A stretch of 12,636 bases of DNA from Chloroflexia bacterium (GTDB lineage Bacteria; Chloroflexota; Chloroflexia; Thermomicrobiales; UBA6265), in assembly GCA_013696525.1 (NCBI GenBank), contig JACCYK010000106.1, positions 1-12,636 on the forward strand, given 5' to 3'. A program made the translations under genes and the position numbers. The notes under the pieces were generated by a model, which was not told the DNA's origin, did no database searches, and saw only the letters and a list, made by a program, of their open reading frames with translations. Below are positions 1 to 7,754 of this stretch, piece after piece. The stretch's first letter is position 1, and every line of letters starts with the position of its first letter.

Positions 1-60
1 CTGCCAGACGACGACGGACTCTCATAATGCGTGGACCAAACAATGGGGGCAGGTCACGTT

Positions 61-81
61 GGCCGCCGGCCGCCGGCCGCC
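61..81. repeat. Three tandem copies of GGCCGCC
   Basis: The heptamer GGCCGCC is repeated three times exactly and without spacers. It is a short GC-rich microrepeat with no visible link to a gene. It may be simple slippage. Confidence 0.85.
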
Positions 82-200
82 AGTCGTCAGGTGAGCCGAG
101 TGTCGAAGGCTCGTCATACGGGCCGGGCGGTCTGCTGGCGATCGCGGTTGGGTTTGGTCTGAACAGCGACGGGAGTCGCCAATGTTCGTGAGATTTCCTA

Positions 201-229
201 TTGCATCGCTTGTCTAGTTGACATACAAT
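201..229 (+). promoter_or_regulatory. Promoter-like -35/-10 pair
   Basis: TTGCAT (201-206) and TACAAT (224-229) are separated by 17 bp, a good match to a housekeeping sigma-70-type promoter. Transcription would start near 236, exactly at the first base of the first of two hairpins. The mreB start lies about 326 bases further on, so this promoter may drive a short structured RNA, a long mreB leader, or both. This is seen by eye only. Confidence 0.4.
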
Positions 230-235
230 TGTCCT

Positions 236-264
236 GCCAGCATCGAGCCTTGAGCTCGGCTGGC
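236..264 (+). other. Hairpin 1 upstream of mreB
   Basis: GCCAGC (236-241) pairs with GCTGGC (259-264). After a two-base bulge, CGAGC (244-248) pairs with GCTCG (254-258) across a five-base loop. It begins at the predicted transcription start and sits 7 bases before a second, stronger hairpin. It has no tRNA features. Confidence 0.45.
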
Positions 265-271
265 CCCCCGT

Positions 272-309
272 CTGACGGTCCGGTTCCCCTTCCCTCCCCG
301 GACCGTCAG
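272..309 (+). terminator. Strong perfect hairpin, possible terminator
   Basis: CTGACGGTCCGG (272-283) and CCGGACCGTCAG (298-309) form a perfect 12-bp stem around a 14-base pyrimidine loop. A pyrimidine-rich tail (CCTTCTCTCT) follows, not a clean T run, so intrinsic termination is plausible but not certain. It could end an upstream transcript, end a short RNA begun near 236, or act in the mreB leader. Confidence 0.5.
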
Positions 310-342
310 CCTTCTCTCTAAATCGCCTGACGATGCCATTTG

Positions 343-396
343 GTGTCACCGTGTCACAGATCCTGGATCTCCATCATGCTCGGTGACGGATCACCG
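343..396. repeat. Short direct and inverted repeats, possible operator
   Basis: GTGTCAC occurs twice, one base apart (343-349 and 351-357). The inverted repeat CGGTGA (381-386)/TCACCG (391-396) lies downstream. TCACCGTG occurs at 346-353 and 391-398. Such symmetry about 200 bases upstream of mreB could be a regulator site, but no known operator is recognised. Confidence 0.25.
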
Positions 397-561
397 TGAT
401 TCGGGCGCGCTACCGCCCGTTGCCGAACCATTGGCTCGCGACCCCGTGTGGCGGTTCGCTGGTGTGGTACTATCTGAAGCCGAATCGTCCGGTCGCCGCG
501 GCACTCATTTCGACGGCGTCGCGGCGCAACCTTCATCCAGAAACGTTCGGAGCGCGACCGC

Positions 562-1566
562 GTGCCCAAACAAATCGGGATCGATCTAGGGACGGCGAAC
601 GTCCTGGTGTTTCTTCGTGGTCGCGGCATCGTGATCAACGAGCCATCGGTTGTCGCCATCTCGGCCAAAGACGGCAAAGTGAAAGCGGTCGGGCTCGAGG
701 CCCGCAACATGTTGGGTCGCGAGCCGCGGGAGACGATCGAAGTCGTGCGGCCGATGCGCGACGGCGTCATTGCCGACTACGTCGTCACCCAGGAAATGCT
801 GCGCTATTTCATCAACAAGAGCTGCGGCCGCTTCTCGCTGATCCGGCCGGAGGTCATGATCTGCGTCCCCGCCGGTGTGACCGGGGTCGAGCGCCGGGCG
901 GTGCGCGATGCCGCGCTCAACGCCGGGGCCCGCCGCGCCTATCTCATCAGCGAGCCGCTAGCAGCGGCAATTGGGGCGCGGGTGCCGGTAGCAGACCCTT
1001 CCGGTAACATGATTATCGACATTGGCGGCGGCACGACCGAGGTCGCCGTCATCTCGCTCAACGGCATCGTCGTCGCCCGGTCGCTCCGGGTGGGTGGCAA
1101 TCGGTTTGACGAGGCGATTAGCAACTACATCAAGCGCAAATACAACCTTCGGATTGGCGAACGCACCGCCGAAGAGGTGAAAATTTCGATCGGGAGCGCG
1201 ATGCCGGCCGACGAAGGGGTGCCGATGGAGGTCCGTGGCCGCGACGAGGTCGCCGGCTTGCCGCGGACGATCCAGATCCACCCCAATGAGATCACGGACG
1301 CGATCACCGAGCCGCTGGAGGCCATCATCGGCGCCGTCCGCGCCGTGTTGGAGGAAACACCGCCGGAGCTCTCCTCGGACATCATCGACAAGGGGATGAT
1401 CCTCACCGGCGGCGGCGCCATGCTGCGTCACCTGCCGGACCTCTTGATGGAAGTCACCGGTGTCCCCTGCTACGTCGCCGACGACCCCCTCTCCTGCGTC
1501 GCCGTGGGCACCGGCCTGGCCCTGGAGCACATGGACATCCTGCGCGACAGCCTCGAAGAGCCGTAG
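562..1566 (+). CDS. mreB: Rod shape-determining protein MreB
   Basis: This is the bacterial actin homologue MreB/Mbl, an ATP-binding cytoskeletal protein that forms filaments under the membrane and guides lateral cell-wall synthesis. The 334-aa length is normal. Actin-fold motifs are visible: phosphate-1 loop [13 protein letters not shown] near residues 5-17, connect-1 [10 protein letters not shown], phosphate-2 [12 protein letters not shown] around residue 154, and adenosine loop ILTGGGAML with TGGGA at 282-286. The start is GTG at 562, giving the expected [11 protein letters not shown]-terminus. GGAG at 549-552 is a plausible ribosome site 9 bases upstream. No mreC or mreD follows; the next gene is convergent, so this looks like a lone mreB. 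Identification is secure. Whether it is the main MreB or an Mbl-type paralogue cannot be told from this window. Confidence 0.95.
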   Translation: MPKQIGIDLGTANVLVFLRGRGIVINEPSVVAISAKDGKVKAVGLEARNMLGREPRETIEVVRPMRDGVIADYVVTQEMLRYFINKSCGRFSLIRPEVMICVPAGVTGVERRAVRDAALNAGARRAYLISEPLAAAIGARVPVADPSGNMIIDIGGGTTEVAVISLNGIVVARSLRVGGNRFDEAISNYIKRKYNLRIGERTAEEVKISIGSAMPADEGVPMEVRGRDEVAGLPRTIQIHPNEITDAITEPLEAIIGAVRAVLEETPPELSSDIIDKGMILTGGGAMLRHLPDLLMEVTGVPCYVADDPLSCVAVGTGLALEHMDILRDSLEEP

Positions 1567-1721
1567 GCCGGCACCCGCTCGCGTCGCCCTCGCCATCGCG
1601 GAAATCGAGACCACAATCGGATTCCGGACCAGTTGTGACCGCTGTGCCTGGATAGCGCACACATGCATCAGCATCGCGGGCTAACCGCATCGTCGATCTT
1701 AAACCTCGATCCTCAATTCGC

Positions 1722-2417
1722 CTACGTGGCGCAGGTCACGGCGCAGAAGTTGCCGCCGTTTTGGGTGCAGCAGGTGCCGCCGGGGAACGATTGGACGCAG
1801 ACGGCGCCGGCGCCGATCGTGGCGCAGTCATCGTTGGTGGTGCATTGGCCGCAGGTCAGGTCGGGCGTCAGCGGGTCGATGCAAACGGTCGCTCCCTCCA
1901 CGCTCTGCTGGCAGCGACAGTCGTCGGTGGCGCCACAGAAGTTCTGGCCGTCACCGGCACAGCCGTCGAACCCCGGCGGACAGCCATTCGCCGGCAAGAC
2001 GCAGGCGCCGCCAACACATTCCTCTTGCTCATCGCACCCCCTGCCGCATGATCCGCAGTTGCGCTCGTCGGTGTCGCGGTCGGTACAGTCGCCGTCGCAA
2101 CAGTGCTCACCAGTCCGGCACCGGTTGTCGCAGCGACCGCAGTGCTTCTCGTCATTGTCGAGCTTTTTGCACTTGCCGTCGCAGTTCGAGAAGTCATCCT
2201 TGCACCGGCAGTTCAGATTCTTGCACTTGGCGTGGTCGCAGCAATCGCTGTTCCGATCGCAGGAGCGACCCGCCTTCTTGCAGCCGGCAAGGGCGTGGTC
2301 CGGGCGAACCCCGAGCGCCCAGGCCGGCAGGGTCGTGGCCAAAGCGGCGACAAGGCGCCGGCGCGGGCTCCCTTTCGCCAGTGCGCGGGCGAGGGCGTCC
2401 ATCCGCGGGCGGTCCAT
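1722..2417 (-). CDS. Secreted Cys-rich protein, paralogue 1
   Basis: Function unknown. The 231-aa protein has about 34 cysteines. Residues 1-45 are an export leader with the family motif R-x-D-x-LAR-x-LA-x-G-x-PRRRL, a hydrophobic stretch and ALAG just before Cys46. Residues 46-83 are the knottin-like module C-x6-C-x5-CC-x4-C-x4-C-x-C-x6-C-x3-C. Two Stig1-like repeats follow (93-111 with CCDGDC, 121-139), then a C-terminal Cys-rich domain (140-231) shared with paralogues 3, 4 and 6. GAGGAG lies 5 bases before the ATG. It is the last gene of the leftward row 4-3-2-1, 99 bases after gene 2, and converges with mreB. LAGC around Cys46 resembles a lipobox, but that cysteine is also the first of the conserved knot, and other paralogues lack a lipobox, so lipidation is doubtful. 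The family resembles proteins matched by Pfam Stig1 or Dickkopf-like models. Confidence 0.85.
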   Translation of the reverse strand: MDRPRMDALARALAKGSPRRRLVAALATTLPAWALGVRPDHALAGCKKAGRSCDRNSDCCDHAKCKNLNCRCKDDFSNCDGKCKKLDNDEKHCGRCDNRCRTGEHCCDGDCTDRDTDERNCGSCGRGCDEQEECVGGACVLPANGCPPGFDGCAGDGQNFCGATDDCRCQQSVEGATVCIDPLTPDLTCGQCTTNDDCATIGAGAVCVQSFPGGTCCTQNGGNFCAVTCAT

Positions 2418-2516
2418 CTTTTCTCCTCGGACCGGGCTGATCCCGGTCGATCATCAACAGTTCCGGCGGTCGCTATTTGGCTCGCGATTCGCCGCCGGGC
2501 CCACCTCGGCGGACGT

Positions 2517-3485
2517 TCAGAAATCGCATCGGTCGTTGACGCAGAATTCCGGCGCACAGCAGTCGTTACCACAGGCAACGCTTGGTCCCGGACAGGTGAG
2601 GCAGAGCCCGCTCTCGCAAATCTCGTCGGCGGAGCAGGCGTCGCCGCATGAGGCGCAGTGGTCGTGCTCGCCCAGTGTGGCGCATCGTCCAGCGCAGCAG
2701 ACTTGGCCGAAGGCGCAACTGAAGCCACAAAGCCCGCAGTGGTCTCGATTCCGGAGGAGATTGGCGCACACCCCTGGCTGACAGCAGAGCTCGTTGGCGG
2801 CACAGACATTGTCGCAGGCACCGCAGTTGGCCTCGTCAAACCTGAGGTCGACGCAGTCGCCGTCGCAGCAGGTCTCCCTGGCGTCGCAGACGTGCCCGCA
2901 GGCGCCGCAGTTCGCCTCGTCGGTGAGCGTATCCGCACATTCTCCATCGCTACAGCATCGCGGCCCGGTGCAGATCTGGCCGCCATCCGGATCCGTCCCA
3001 CAGATGCCGGGACACCGCGCGCCACAGAGGCCACAATTGTTCGGATCGCTCAGAATGCTCGTACATGCCCCGTCGCAGCAAGCTTCGCGGATATCGGATG
3101 AGCAGGCGTGGTTGCAGGCGCCGCAGTGGTTGTAAAACGTCTGCAAATTGGCACACACCCCGTCGCAGCAGGTTTTACCGGCGTCGCACGCATGGTTGCA
3201 GGCGCCGCAGTGCTTCTCGTCGTTGTCGAGCTTCTTGCATTTGCCGTCGCAGGCATCGAAGCCGTCCTTACACTTGCATTCGTCGTTCTTGCACTCGGCA
3301 TGGTCACAGCAGTCGCGATTGCGATCACAGTTGCGGCCCACCTTCTTGCAGGCGGCACCGGCCCGGTTCGCGAACCGTGGAAAGAGCGTGGGGATGAGGC
3401 TGGCGAGCAACCCGCCCGCCAGCTGCCGCCTTGGGACACCGGCGGCAAGCAACCGTGAGAGACGATCAAACCGATGTGGGTCCAT
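2517..3485 (-). CDS. Secreted Cys-rich protein, paralogue 2 (expanded repeats)
   Basis: This is the largest family member: 322 aa with roughly 58 cysteines. The leader carries R-x-D-x-LSR and PRRQL (residues 19-21 RRQ) before a hydrophobic stretch, and the first module cysteine is residue 46. The knottin-like module (46-83) has the same spacing as in all paralogues. About seven Stig1-like repeats of the form CGxCxxxCxxxxxCCxGxC follow; the third is enlarged by an insertion containing CTGPRCC. The C-terminal domain of paralogues 1, 3, 4 and 6 is missing; instead the protein ends in a short Cys-rich tail (CGNDCC ... CVNDRC). AGGAG lies 8 bases before the ATG. It sits 63 bases after gene 3 and 99 before gene 1 on the same strand, so an operon is likely. 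Function unknown; an extracellular, disulfide-rich, rod-like repeat protein is the natural inference. Confidence 0.85.
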   Translation of the reverse strand: MDPHRFDRLSRLLAAGVPRRQLAGGLLASLIPTLFPRFANRAGAACKKVGRNCDRNRDCCDHAECKNDECKCKDGFDACDGKCKKLDNDEKHCGACNHACDAGKTCCDGVCANLQTFYNHCGACNHACSSDIREACCDGACTSILSDPNNCGLCGARCPGICGTDPDGGQICTGPRCCSDGECADTLTDEANCGACGHVCDARETCCDGDCVDLRFDEANCGACDNVCAANELCCQPGVCANLLRNRDHCGLCGFSCAFGQVCCAGRCATLGEHDHCASCGDACSADEICESGLCLTCPGPSVACGNDCCAPEFCVNDRCDF

Positions 3486-3548
3486 GGGTGGCTCTCCTGT
3501 CGAAGTGGATACGCGCGAACGGCGGTGCCTTCGGAGGCTTCATGTGAC

Positions 3549-4244
3549 CTACCCGGGACATGGCAGGATGCACGCGTTTTGGGCATCCGGGCCGCAGCAG
3601 ACCGCGATTGAGGTTGACGCGCCACAGACGGCGTCTGGCCCAAACTCGGTGCAGTCGGCGCTCGTGGCGCAATTGCCACAAAACGAACCGGGGATCGGCG
3701 GGCCGGCACAGAACGTCGTTCCTTCGGTGGTCTGCTTGCAGGTGCAGTTGGCGCTGCTTCCACAGTCGAAGTCTTCGGACGTGGCGCACGAATCCGCGCC
3801 CGGGGCGCAACCGCCTGTCGGGACGACGCAAACGCCGCCGACGCACTCCTCGGTCTCGTCGCAGGCGGCCCCACAGGCGCCGCAGTGGGCGTCGCTCTGG
3901 TCGAGGTCAACGCAATCGCCGTCGCAGCAGCGTTCCCCGGCGGGACACCGGTTGTCGCAATCGCCGCAGTGCTTCTCGTCGGTGTCGAGTTTTTTGCATT
4001 TGCCGTCGCAGTTCGAGAAATCGTCCTTGCACCGGCATTTGGTGCCGTTGCACTTGGCGTGATCGCAGCAATCCTTGTTCTTGTCGCAGTTTTGACCGAC
4101 CTTTTTGCAGGCCGCCAGGGTGATGGCCGCGGGTTGGACCACGGGTGGCACGATAACGCCCGCGATCAAACCGGCGATGAGCCGGCGCCGGGGGTGACCG
4201 GTGGCAAGTGTCCGGGCTAGTTGATCGATGGACCGTTCTGTCAA
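3549..4244 (-). CDS. Secreted Cys-rich protein, paralogue 3 (TTG start)
   Basis: Function unknown; 231 aa from the proposed TTG start. The leader has D-x-LAR-x-LA and PRRRLIAGL (RRR at 19-21), then the knottin-like module at 46-83, two Stig1-like repeats (with CCDGDC and CVGGVC) and the shared C-terminal domain ending CCGPDAQNACILPC. TTG at 4244 is chosen over GTG at 4253. The AAGGAG at 4253-4258 overlaps the GTG but lies 8 bases before the TTG, and only the TTG start aligns the N-terminus (MTERSIDQLAR) with the other five proteins and puts the first module cysteine at residue 46. Its closest relative here is paralogue 6 in the other module, which shares CCGPDAQN and DETEECVGG. That suggests the two modules arose by duplication rather than each expanding alone. 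Confidence 0.85.
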   Translation of the reverse strand: MTERSIDQLARTLATGHPRRRLIAGLIAGVIVPPVVQPAAITLAACKKVGQNCDKNKDCCDHAKCNGTKCRCKDDFSNCDGKCKKLDTDEKHCGDCDNRCPAGERCCDGDCVDLDQSDAHCGACGAACDETEECVGGVCVVPTGGCAPGADSCATSEDFDCGSSANCTCKQTTEGTTFCAGPPIPGSFCGNCATSADCTEFGPDAVCGASTSIAVCCGPDAQNACILPCPG

Positions 4245-4252
4245 CGCAATCA

Positions 4253-4258
4253 CTCCTT
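4253..4258 (-). promoter_or_regulatory. Ribosome binding site deciding the paralogue 3 start
   Basis: On the minus strand AAGGAG ends at 4253, leaving 8 bases before the TTG at 4244. The same site would overlap the alternative GTG at 4251-4253, which excludes that start. Confidence 0.7.
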
Positions 4259-4368
4259 CAAGTCAGCGTGGTTTAGCTCGCACCAGGACCGGGTAGCGGT
4301 GCCGGTGGATCGGCAGACCGAACCCAATCCGGGTTGGCCGTGCCCGTCGCCCGCGGACATCGCGTGGC

Positions 4369-5133
4369 TCAGAGCCCGCAGGTCAAGACGCAGGCGTTGA
4401 GGCCGCCTGGACAGCAGTCGTTCCGGGCGCAGAACGTGGTCCGCGGGACTTGCGGGCAGTCACCCGAGTTTTCGCATTGTCCGCACACCGCACCAACCGG
4501 CAGCCGGTCGCCGCAGAACGTGACGCCCTCGGTGTTTTGCAAGCAGACGCAGCTCGAGCTGTTGCCACAGCTGATTGCGCCGCCGGCGGCGCAGGAATCG
4601 CCCCCGGGCGGGCATCCTCCCAACGGATCCCGGCACGTACCCGAGACACACTCTTGCTGAACCGGACAGTCGACACCACATGCTCCGCAGTGCTGCTCGT
4701 CAAGATCGAGGTCGACGCAGGTACCGTCGCAGCAGCTCTTGCCGAGTCCACATTCATCCCCGCAAGATCCGCAGTTGCCCGAGTTCGTGTCGAGATCGAC
4801 ACAATTGCCGTCACAACACCGTTCACCTGACGAACACGCATCGTTGCAACCGCCGCAATGCTTCTCATCGGTGTCAAGATTCTTGCACTTGCCGCCGCAG
4901 TTCTTGAAATCGTCTTTGCACCGGCAGCTCTGGTTCTTGCATTCGGCGTGGTCGCAACAGTCTTTGTTCTTGTCACAGTTCTGGTTGACCTTTTTGCAGG
5001 CGGCATCGGCCCAGCGCGCCGCCGGCGGGAATGTCGCGGCGGCGAGGCTGGTCGCCAGCCCCGCGATGAGACGGCGCCGGGGCAGGCCAGCGGCGACACG
5101 GCGGGCCAGCACGTCGATTCGTGATTCGTTCAT
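4369..5133 (-). CDS. Secreted Cys-rich protein, paralogue 4
   Basis: Function unknown; 254 aa. The leader MNESRIDVLAR ... GLPRRRLIAGL is followed by a hydrophobic stretch ending ADAA before Cys46. The knottin-like module spans 46-83 with invariant spacing. Three Stig1-like repeats follow (CCDGNC, CCDGTC, CVSGTC), then the C-terminal Cys-rich domain. The frame stays open far upstream, to about 5595, but that part lies antisense to regulator 1 and has no family similarity. ATG 5133 aligns with the paralogues and is chosen, though no good ribosome site is visible. It is the first gene of the leftward row 4-3-2-1 and is divergent from regulator 1, with 217 bases between the two starts, so it is the gene most likely to share control with that regulator. 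Confidence 0.85.
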   Translation of the reverse strand: MNESRIDVLARRVAAGLPRRRLIAGLATSLAAATFPPAARWADAACKKVNQNCDKNKDCCDHAECKNQSCRCKDDFKNCGGKCKNLDTDEKHCGGCNDACSSGERCCDGNCVDLDTNSGNCGSCGDECGLGKSCCDGTCVDLDLDEQHCGACGVDCPVQQECVSGTCRDPLGGCPPGGDSCAAGGAISCGNSSSCVCLQNTEGVTFCGDRLPVGAVCGQCENSGDCPQVPRTTFCARNDCCPGGLNACVLTCGL

Positions 5134-5218
5134 ACGCGAGGCATTCCAATCTCGACCATGGTGGACGCATGCGGGTTTGTGCCAACTCACCATCACTATG
5201 CCGGCGGGGCGCCACTGC

Positions 5219-5253
5219 CGCCATGAAAACCACACGCAAAAGCGGTCACAGCT
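5219..5253. promoter_or_regulatory. Conserved block upstream of regulator 1
   Basis: This 35-bp stretch in the divergent region between paralogue 4 and regulator 1 matches 9481-9515 upstream of regulator 2 at 28 of 35 positions by hand alignment, including CCATGAAAA and GCGGTC. The copies lie about 130 and 150 bp from the respective regulator starts. It is either a shared operator or promoter element, or the remnant of a short coding sequence on the minus strand. Confidence 0.45.
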
Positions 5254-5350
5254 TTGGCTGGGCGGAGCAGCACTGTTGAGGGCGAAGGTGATATGCTCGA
5301 CGGCGCGTGCAACTGTCGCGATGAACTTTCCCCGTGGACCGAGGTGCGCC

Positions 5351-7732
5351 GTGGGCGTCAGATTGGGCACCAGCGGCGAGACGGTGGCCGCCTTTGGCCT
5401 GCTCATCAAGCGGCTCCGGCTGGCTCGCGGTTGGACCCAGGAAGAGCTGGCCGAACGCGCGGGCGTGAGCACCCGCTTGATTAGCGACTTGGAGCGCGGT
5501 TCGATCCACCGCCCGCGGCGTGACACGATCCAGCTCCTCGCTGACGGGCTTGGCTTGGCCGGCGCCGACCGCGAGTCGTTCGTGACCCTGGCCAAGGGAG
5601 GGCTGGCCGCGGATGCGAACGGCTCAAGTCGTCAGGGAGCGGGGCAATCCTCGCGGTTGCCGATCCCGCCGACCCGGCTGATCGGCCGGGCGGGGGAGAT
5701 CGAGGCGACGACGGCGCTCCTGATGCAAACAACCACCCGATTGCTCACCTTGACCGGGCCGGGCGGGGTGGGGAAGACCCGGCTCGCCCTTGAGCTCGGC
5801 TCTCGGGTCCGCGCCGGATTCCCCGACGGCGTCTTCTTTGTCGATCTGTCGCTGGTGGATGCGCCGGCGCTCGTCCTGCCGGCGATTGGGTTGACGTTCG
5901 GCATTCGGAGCGGCCACCGTGATCACCTGCCGCGGGTGATCGCGGCGAGGCTCCGGGCGAAGCGCCTGCTCGTTATCCTCGACAATTTCGAGCATGTCGT
6001 GGCCGCGGCCCCGGTCGTGGCCGATTTGCTGACTCGCTGTGCCGAAATGTGCGTGCTGGTGACCAGCCGGGAGCCGCTTCGCCTGCGGGCGGAGCGTCAG
6101 TACGAGGTCCGGCCCCTGGCGGTGCCGGTCCCGCGTCCTGGCTCACCGAGCGAAGCGCTCGGCAGAAACCCGGCGGTTGATCTCTTCGTCAACCGGGCCG
6201 AAGCGGTCGACCCGGGGTTTGCCTTGACGGAGGAGAACGCGCCGATCGTGGCGGAGATCGTCGCCCAGCTCGACGGCCTGCCGCTGGCGATTGAGTTGGC
6301 CGCGGCTCGGATCAAACTCCTGCCGCCGGCAACCCTGCGGTCGCGCCTGGAGCGCCGGCTGCCGCTCCTGACCGGCGGGGCACGGGATCTCCCGGCCCGG
6401 CAGCAAACGATGCGGGCCGCGATTCATTGGAGCTACGACCTCCTGCCGGTCGAGGAACGGCGGATGTTCCGGCGGCTCGCGGTGTTCGAAGGCGGGTGCG
6501 CCTTAGAGGCGGCTGAGGCCGTCTCGTGGGGACCGGATGATGGCGGGCTGGCCCCCATGGACGGGCTGGCTTCCCTGCTTGCCAAGAGCCTGCTGCGACC
6601 GCTGGATACCCTGGCCGGCGTTCCTCGATTCGGCATGTTCGAAACGATCCGGGAGTTCGGCCTCGAGCAGCTCGGGGAGAGTGGTGAGGAGCCGAAGGTT
6701 CGATCCCGGCACGCGGCGTGGTGCGTCGATCTGGTCGAGCGTGGCGGGCGCGAGCCGACCGGACCGGGCCAAGACGCCTGGTTTAATCAGCTCGAGATCG
6801 AGCTACCGAATCTTCGCGGCGCCCTGCGCTGGTCGGTGGCGCACCGCGAGGCGGAGACCGCGACGCGGTTGGCGGGCTCGCTCTACCGGTTCTGGGCCAC
6901 GAACGGACGGACGCGGGAAGGCTCCCGCTGGCTGGAGCAGGTGCTGGCGCTCGGTCCCGTGGAGACGACGACGCCGTGGGCCAACTCGGTCCTAGGAGCG
7001 GGGGTGATGGCCTTCTTCCGGGGAGACTATCAACGGGCCGAGACCCTGTGGGAAGAGGCACGGCTGCTCTATCGCTCGCTTGAGGACACGGAAGGGATCG
7101 CCTATGCGCTGGGCAATCTGGGTCTCATTGCCGATGCCGATGGCGACTACGCGCTGGCGGCCGCACGGTATGACGAGGCGCTGGCGCTCTTTCGCGACTT
7201 GAACGACCAGACATCAATTGGCTTCATGCTCCGCAACTTGGGCTTGATCGCCTGTTTTGACCGCGACTACGACCGGGCTCGATGCCGGCTTCAGGCCGCG
7301 CTCACGATCGCGCGATCGCTTGACGACTGGAACAGCGTCGCCATGTCGCTTGGCGATCTCGGGCTGGTCGAGCTCGGTGTAGGGAACTATGACGCGGCGT
7401 TATCACTGCAAGTCGATGCCCTGACCGTCGGACGTCCGTTGAACAACAAGCCCTGGTTGGTCAGGAACCTCGAGAACTTCGCCCTCATTGCCGCCGCGAC
7501 GGCCGACCCGGTCCGGGCTGGCCGGCTGTTTGGCGCCGCCACGGCGCTGCGGATGGAATATGGAGCAGCGGCCATCCCGAAGGATCATGCCCTGTTCCAG
7601 CGCCATATCGACGATGCGAAGGCTCGGCTCGGGGATGATGCCTTCGCCGCCGAGTGGCAAGCGGGCGCGGAAATGACCCTGGATGACGTGATCACGTTTG
7701 CCCTCGCCCATCCTGCCTCCGGGTCAAGCTAA
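5351..7732 (+). CDS. XRE-HTH / STAND ATPase / TPR regulator 1
   Basis: Predicted cytoplasmic transcriptional regulator of 793 aa. Domains in order: an XRE-type helix-turn-helix in about residues 10-75 (RGWTQEELAERAGVS ... LERG); a STAND/NB-ARC-like ATPase with P-loop GPGGVGKT at 136-143, Walker B LLVILDN at about 206-212 and GLPLA at 309-313; then TPR-type helical repeats from about 550 to 720 (FFRGDYQRAE, ALGNLGLIADADGDY, MLRNLGLIA). It resembles the predicted-ATPase group COG3903. In STAND proteins the TPR part usually senses a ligand and ATP state switches activity. The start GTG 5351 is chosen because its context (GAGG, then GCGCC, then the start and GGGC) matches regulator 2; ATG 5321 is an alternative. 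The frame is open back to 4739, but that part is antisense to paralogue 4. It is divergent from paralogue 4 and ends 22 bases from convergent paralogue 5. Confidence 0.9.
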   Translation: MGVRLGTSGETVAAFGLLIKRLRLARGWTQEELAERAGVSTRLISDLERGSIHRPRRDTIQLLADGLGLAGADRESFVTLAKGGLAADANGSSRQGAGQSSRLPIPPTRLIGRAGEIEATTALLMQTTTRLLTLTGPGGVGKTRLALELGSRVRAGFPDGVFFVDLSLVDAPALVLPAIGLTFGIRSGHRDHLPRVIAARLRAKRLLVILDNFEHVVAAAPVVADLLTRCAEMCVLVTSREPLRLRAERQYEVRPLAVPVPRPGSPSEALGRNPAVDLFVNRAEAVDPGFALTEENAPIVAEIVAQLDGLPLAIELAAARIKLLPPATLRSRLERRLPLLTGGARDLPARQQTMRAAIHWSYDLLPVEERRMFRRLAVFEGGCALEAAEAVSWGPDDGGLAPMDGLASLLAKSLLRPLDTLAGVPRFGMFETIREFGLEQLGESGEEPKVRSRHAAWCVDLVERGGREPTGPGQDAWFNQLEIELPNLRGALRWSVAHREAETATRLAGSLYRFWATNGRTREGSRWLEQVLALGPVETTTPWANSVLGAGVMAFFRGDYQRAETLWEEARLLYRSLEDTEGIAYALGNLGLIADADGDYALAAARYDEALALFRDLNDQTSIGFMLRNLGLIACFDRDYDRARCRLQAALTIARSLDDWNSVAMSLGDLGLVELGVGNYDAALSLQVDALTVGRPLNNKPWLVRNLENFALIAAATADPVRAGRLFGAATALRMEYGAAAIPKDHALFQRHIDDAKARLGDDAFAAEWQAGAEMTLDDVITFALAHPASGSS

Positions 7733-7754
7733 CGCCGTCAGCGTTCGGTCGCCC

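Larger units (their letters stand above)
1..561. other. Long non-coding region upstream of mreB
   Basis: No reading frame here looks like a recognisable protein. The frame open from the left edge to about position 94 could be the tail of an upstream gene, but nothing in it is diagnostic. The region holds a tandem GC heptamer, a promoter-like pair, two consecutive strong hairpins and several short repeats, each listed separately. It is unusually long for a leader of a single gene in such compact DNA. Confidence 0.6.

Noticed and set aside
1663..2781. Long plus-strand open frame (372 codons) over Cys-rich genes 1 and 2
   Set aside because: Antisense shadow: Cys codons read backwards give GCA/ACA and few stops. 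The translation is Ser/Gln/Pro-rich without domains and spans two genes with good ribosome sites on the other strand.
3148..4062. Plus-strand open frame (304 codons) over Cys-rich genes 2 and 3
   Set aside because: The same antisense effect of cysteine-rich coding; it crosses the gap between two real genes and shows no protein features.
4321..4335. Small inverted repeat AACCC/GGGTT between Cys-rich genes 3 and 4 as a terminator
   Set aside because: A 5-bp stem with no T run is too weak to support termination.
4739..5350. N-terminal extension of regulator 1 to a 997-aa protein
   Set aside because: The extra part is antisense to paralogue 4, has no homology to regulator 2, and the GTG at 5351 has a context matching the regulator 2 start.
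5134..5595. N-terminal extension of Cys-rich paralogue 4 to 408 aa
   Set aside because: The extension lies over the divergent region and the start of regulator 1 and destroys the otherwise invariant position of the first module cysteine.
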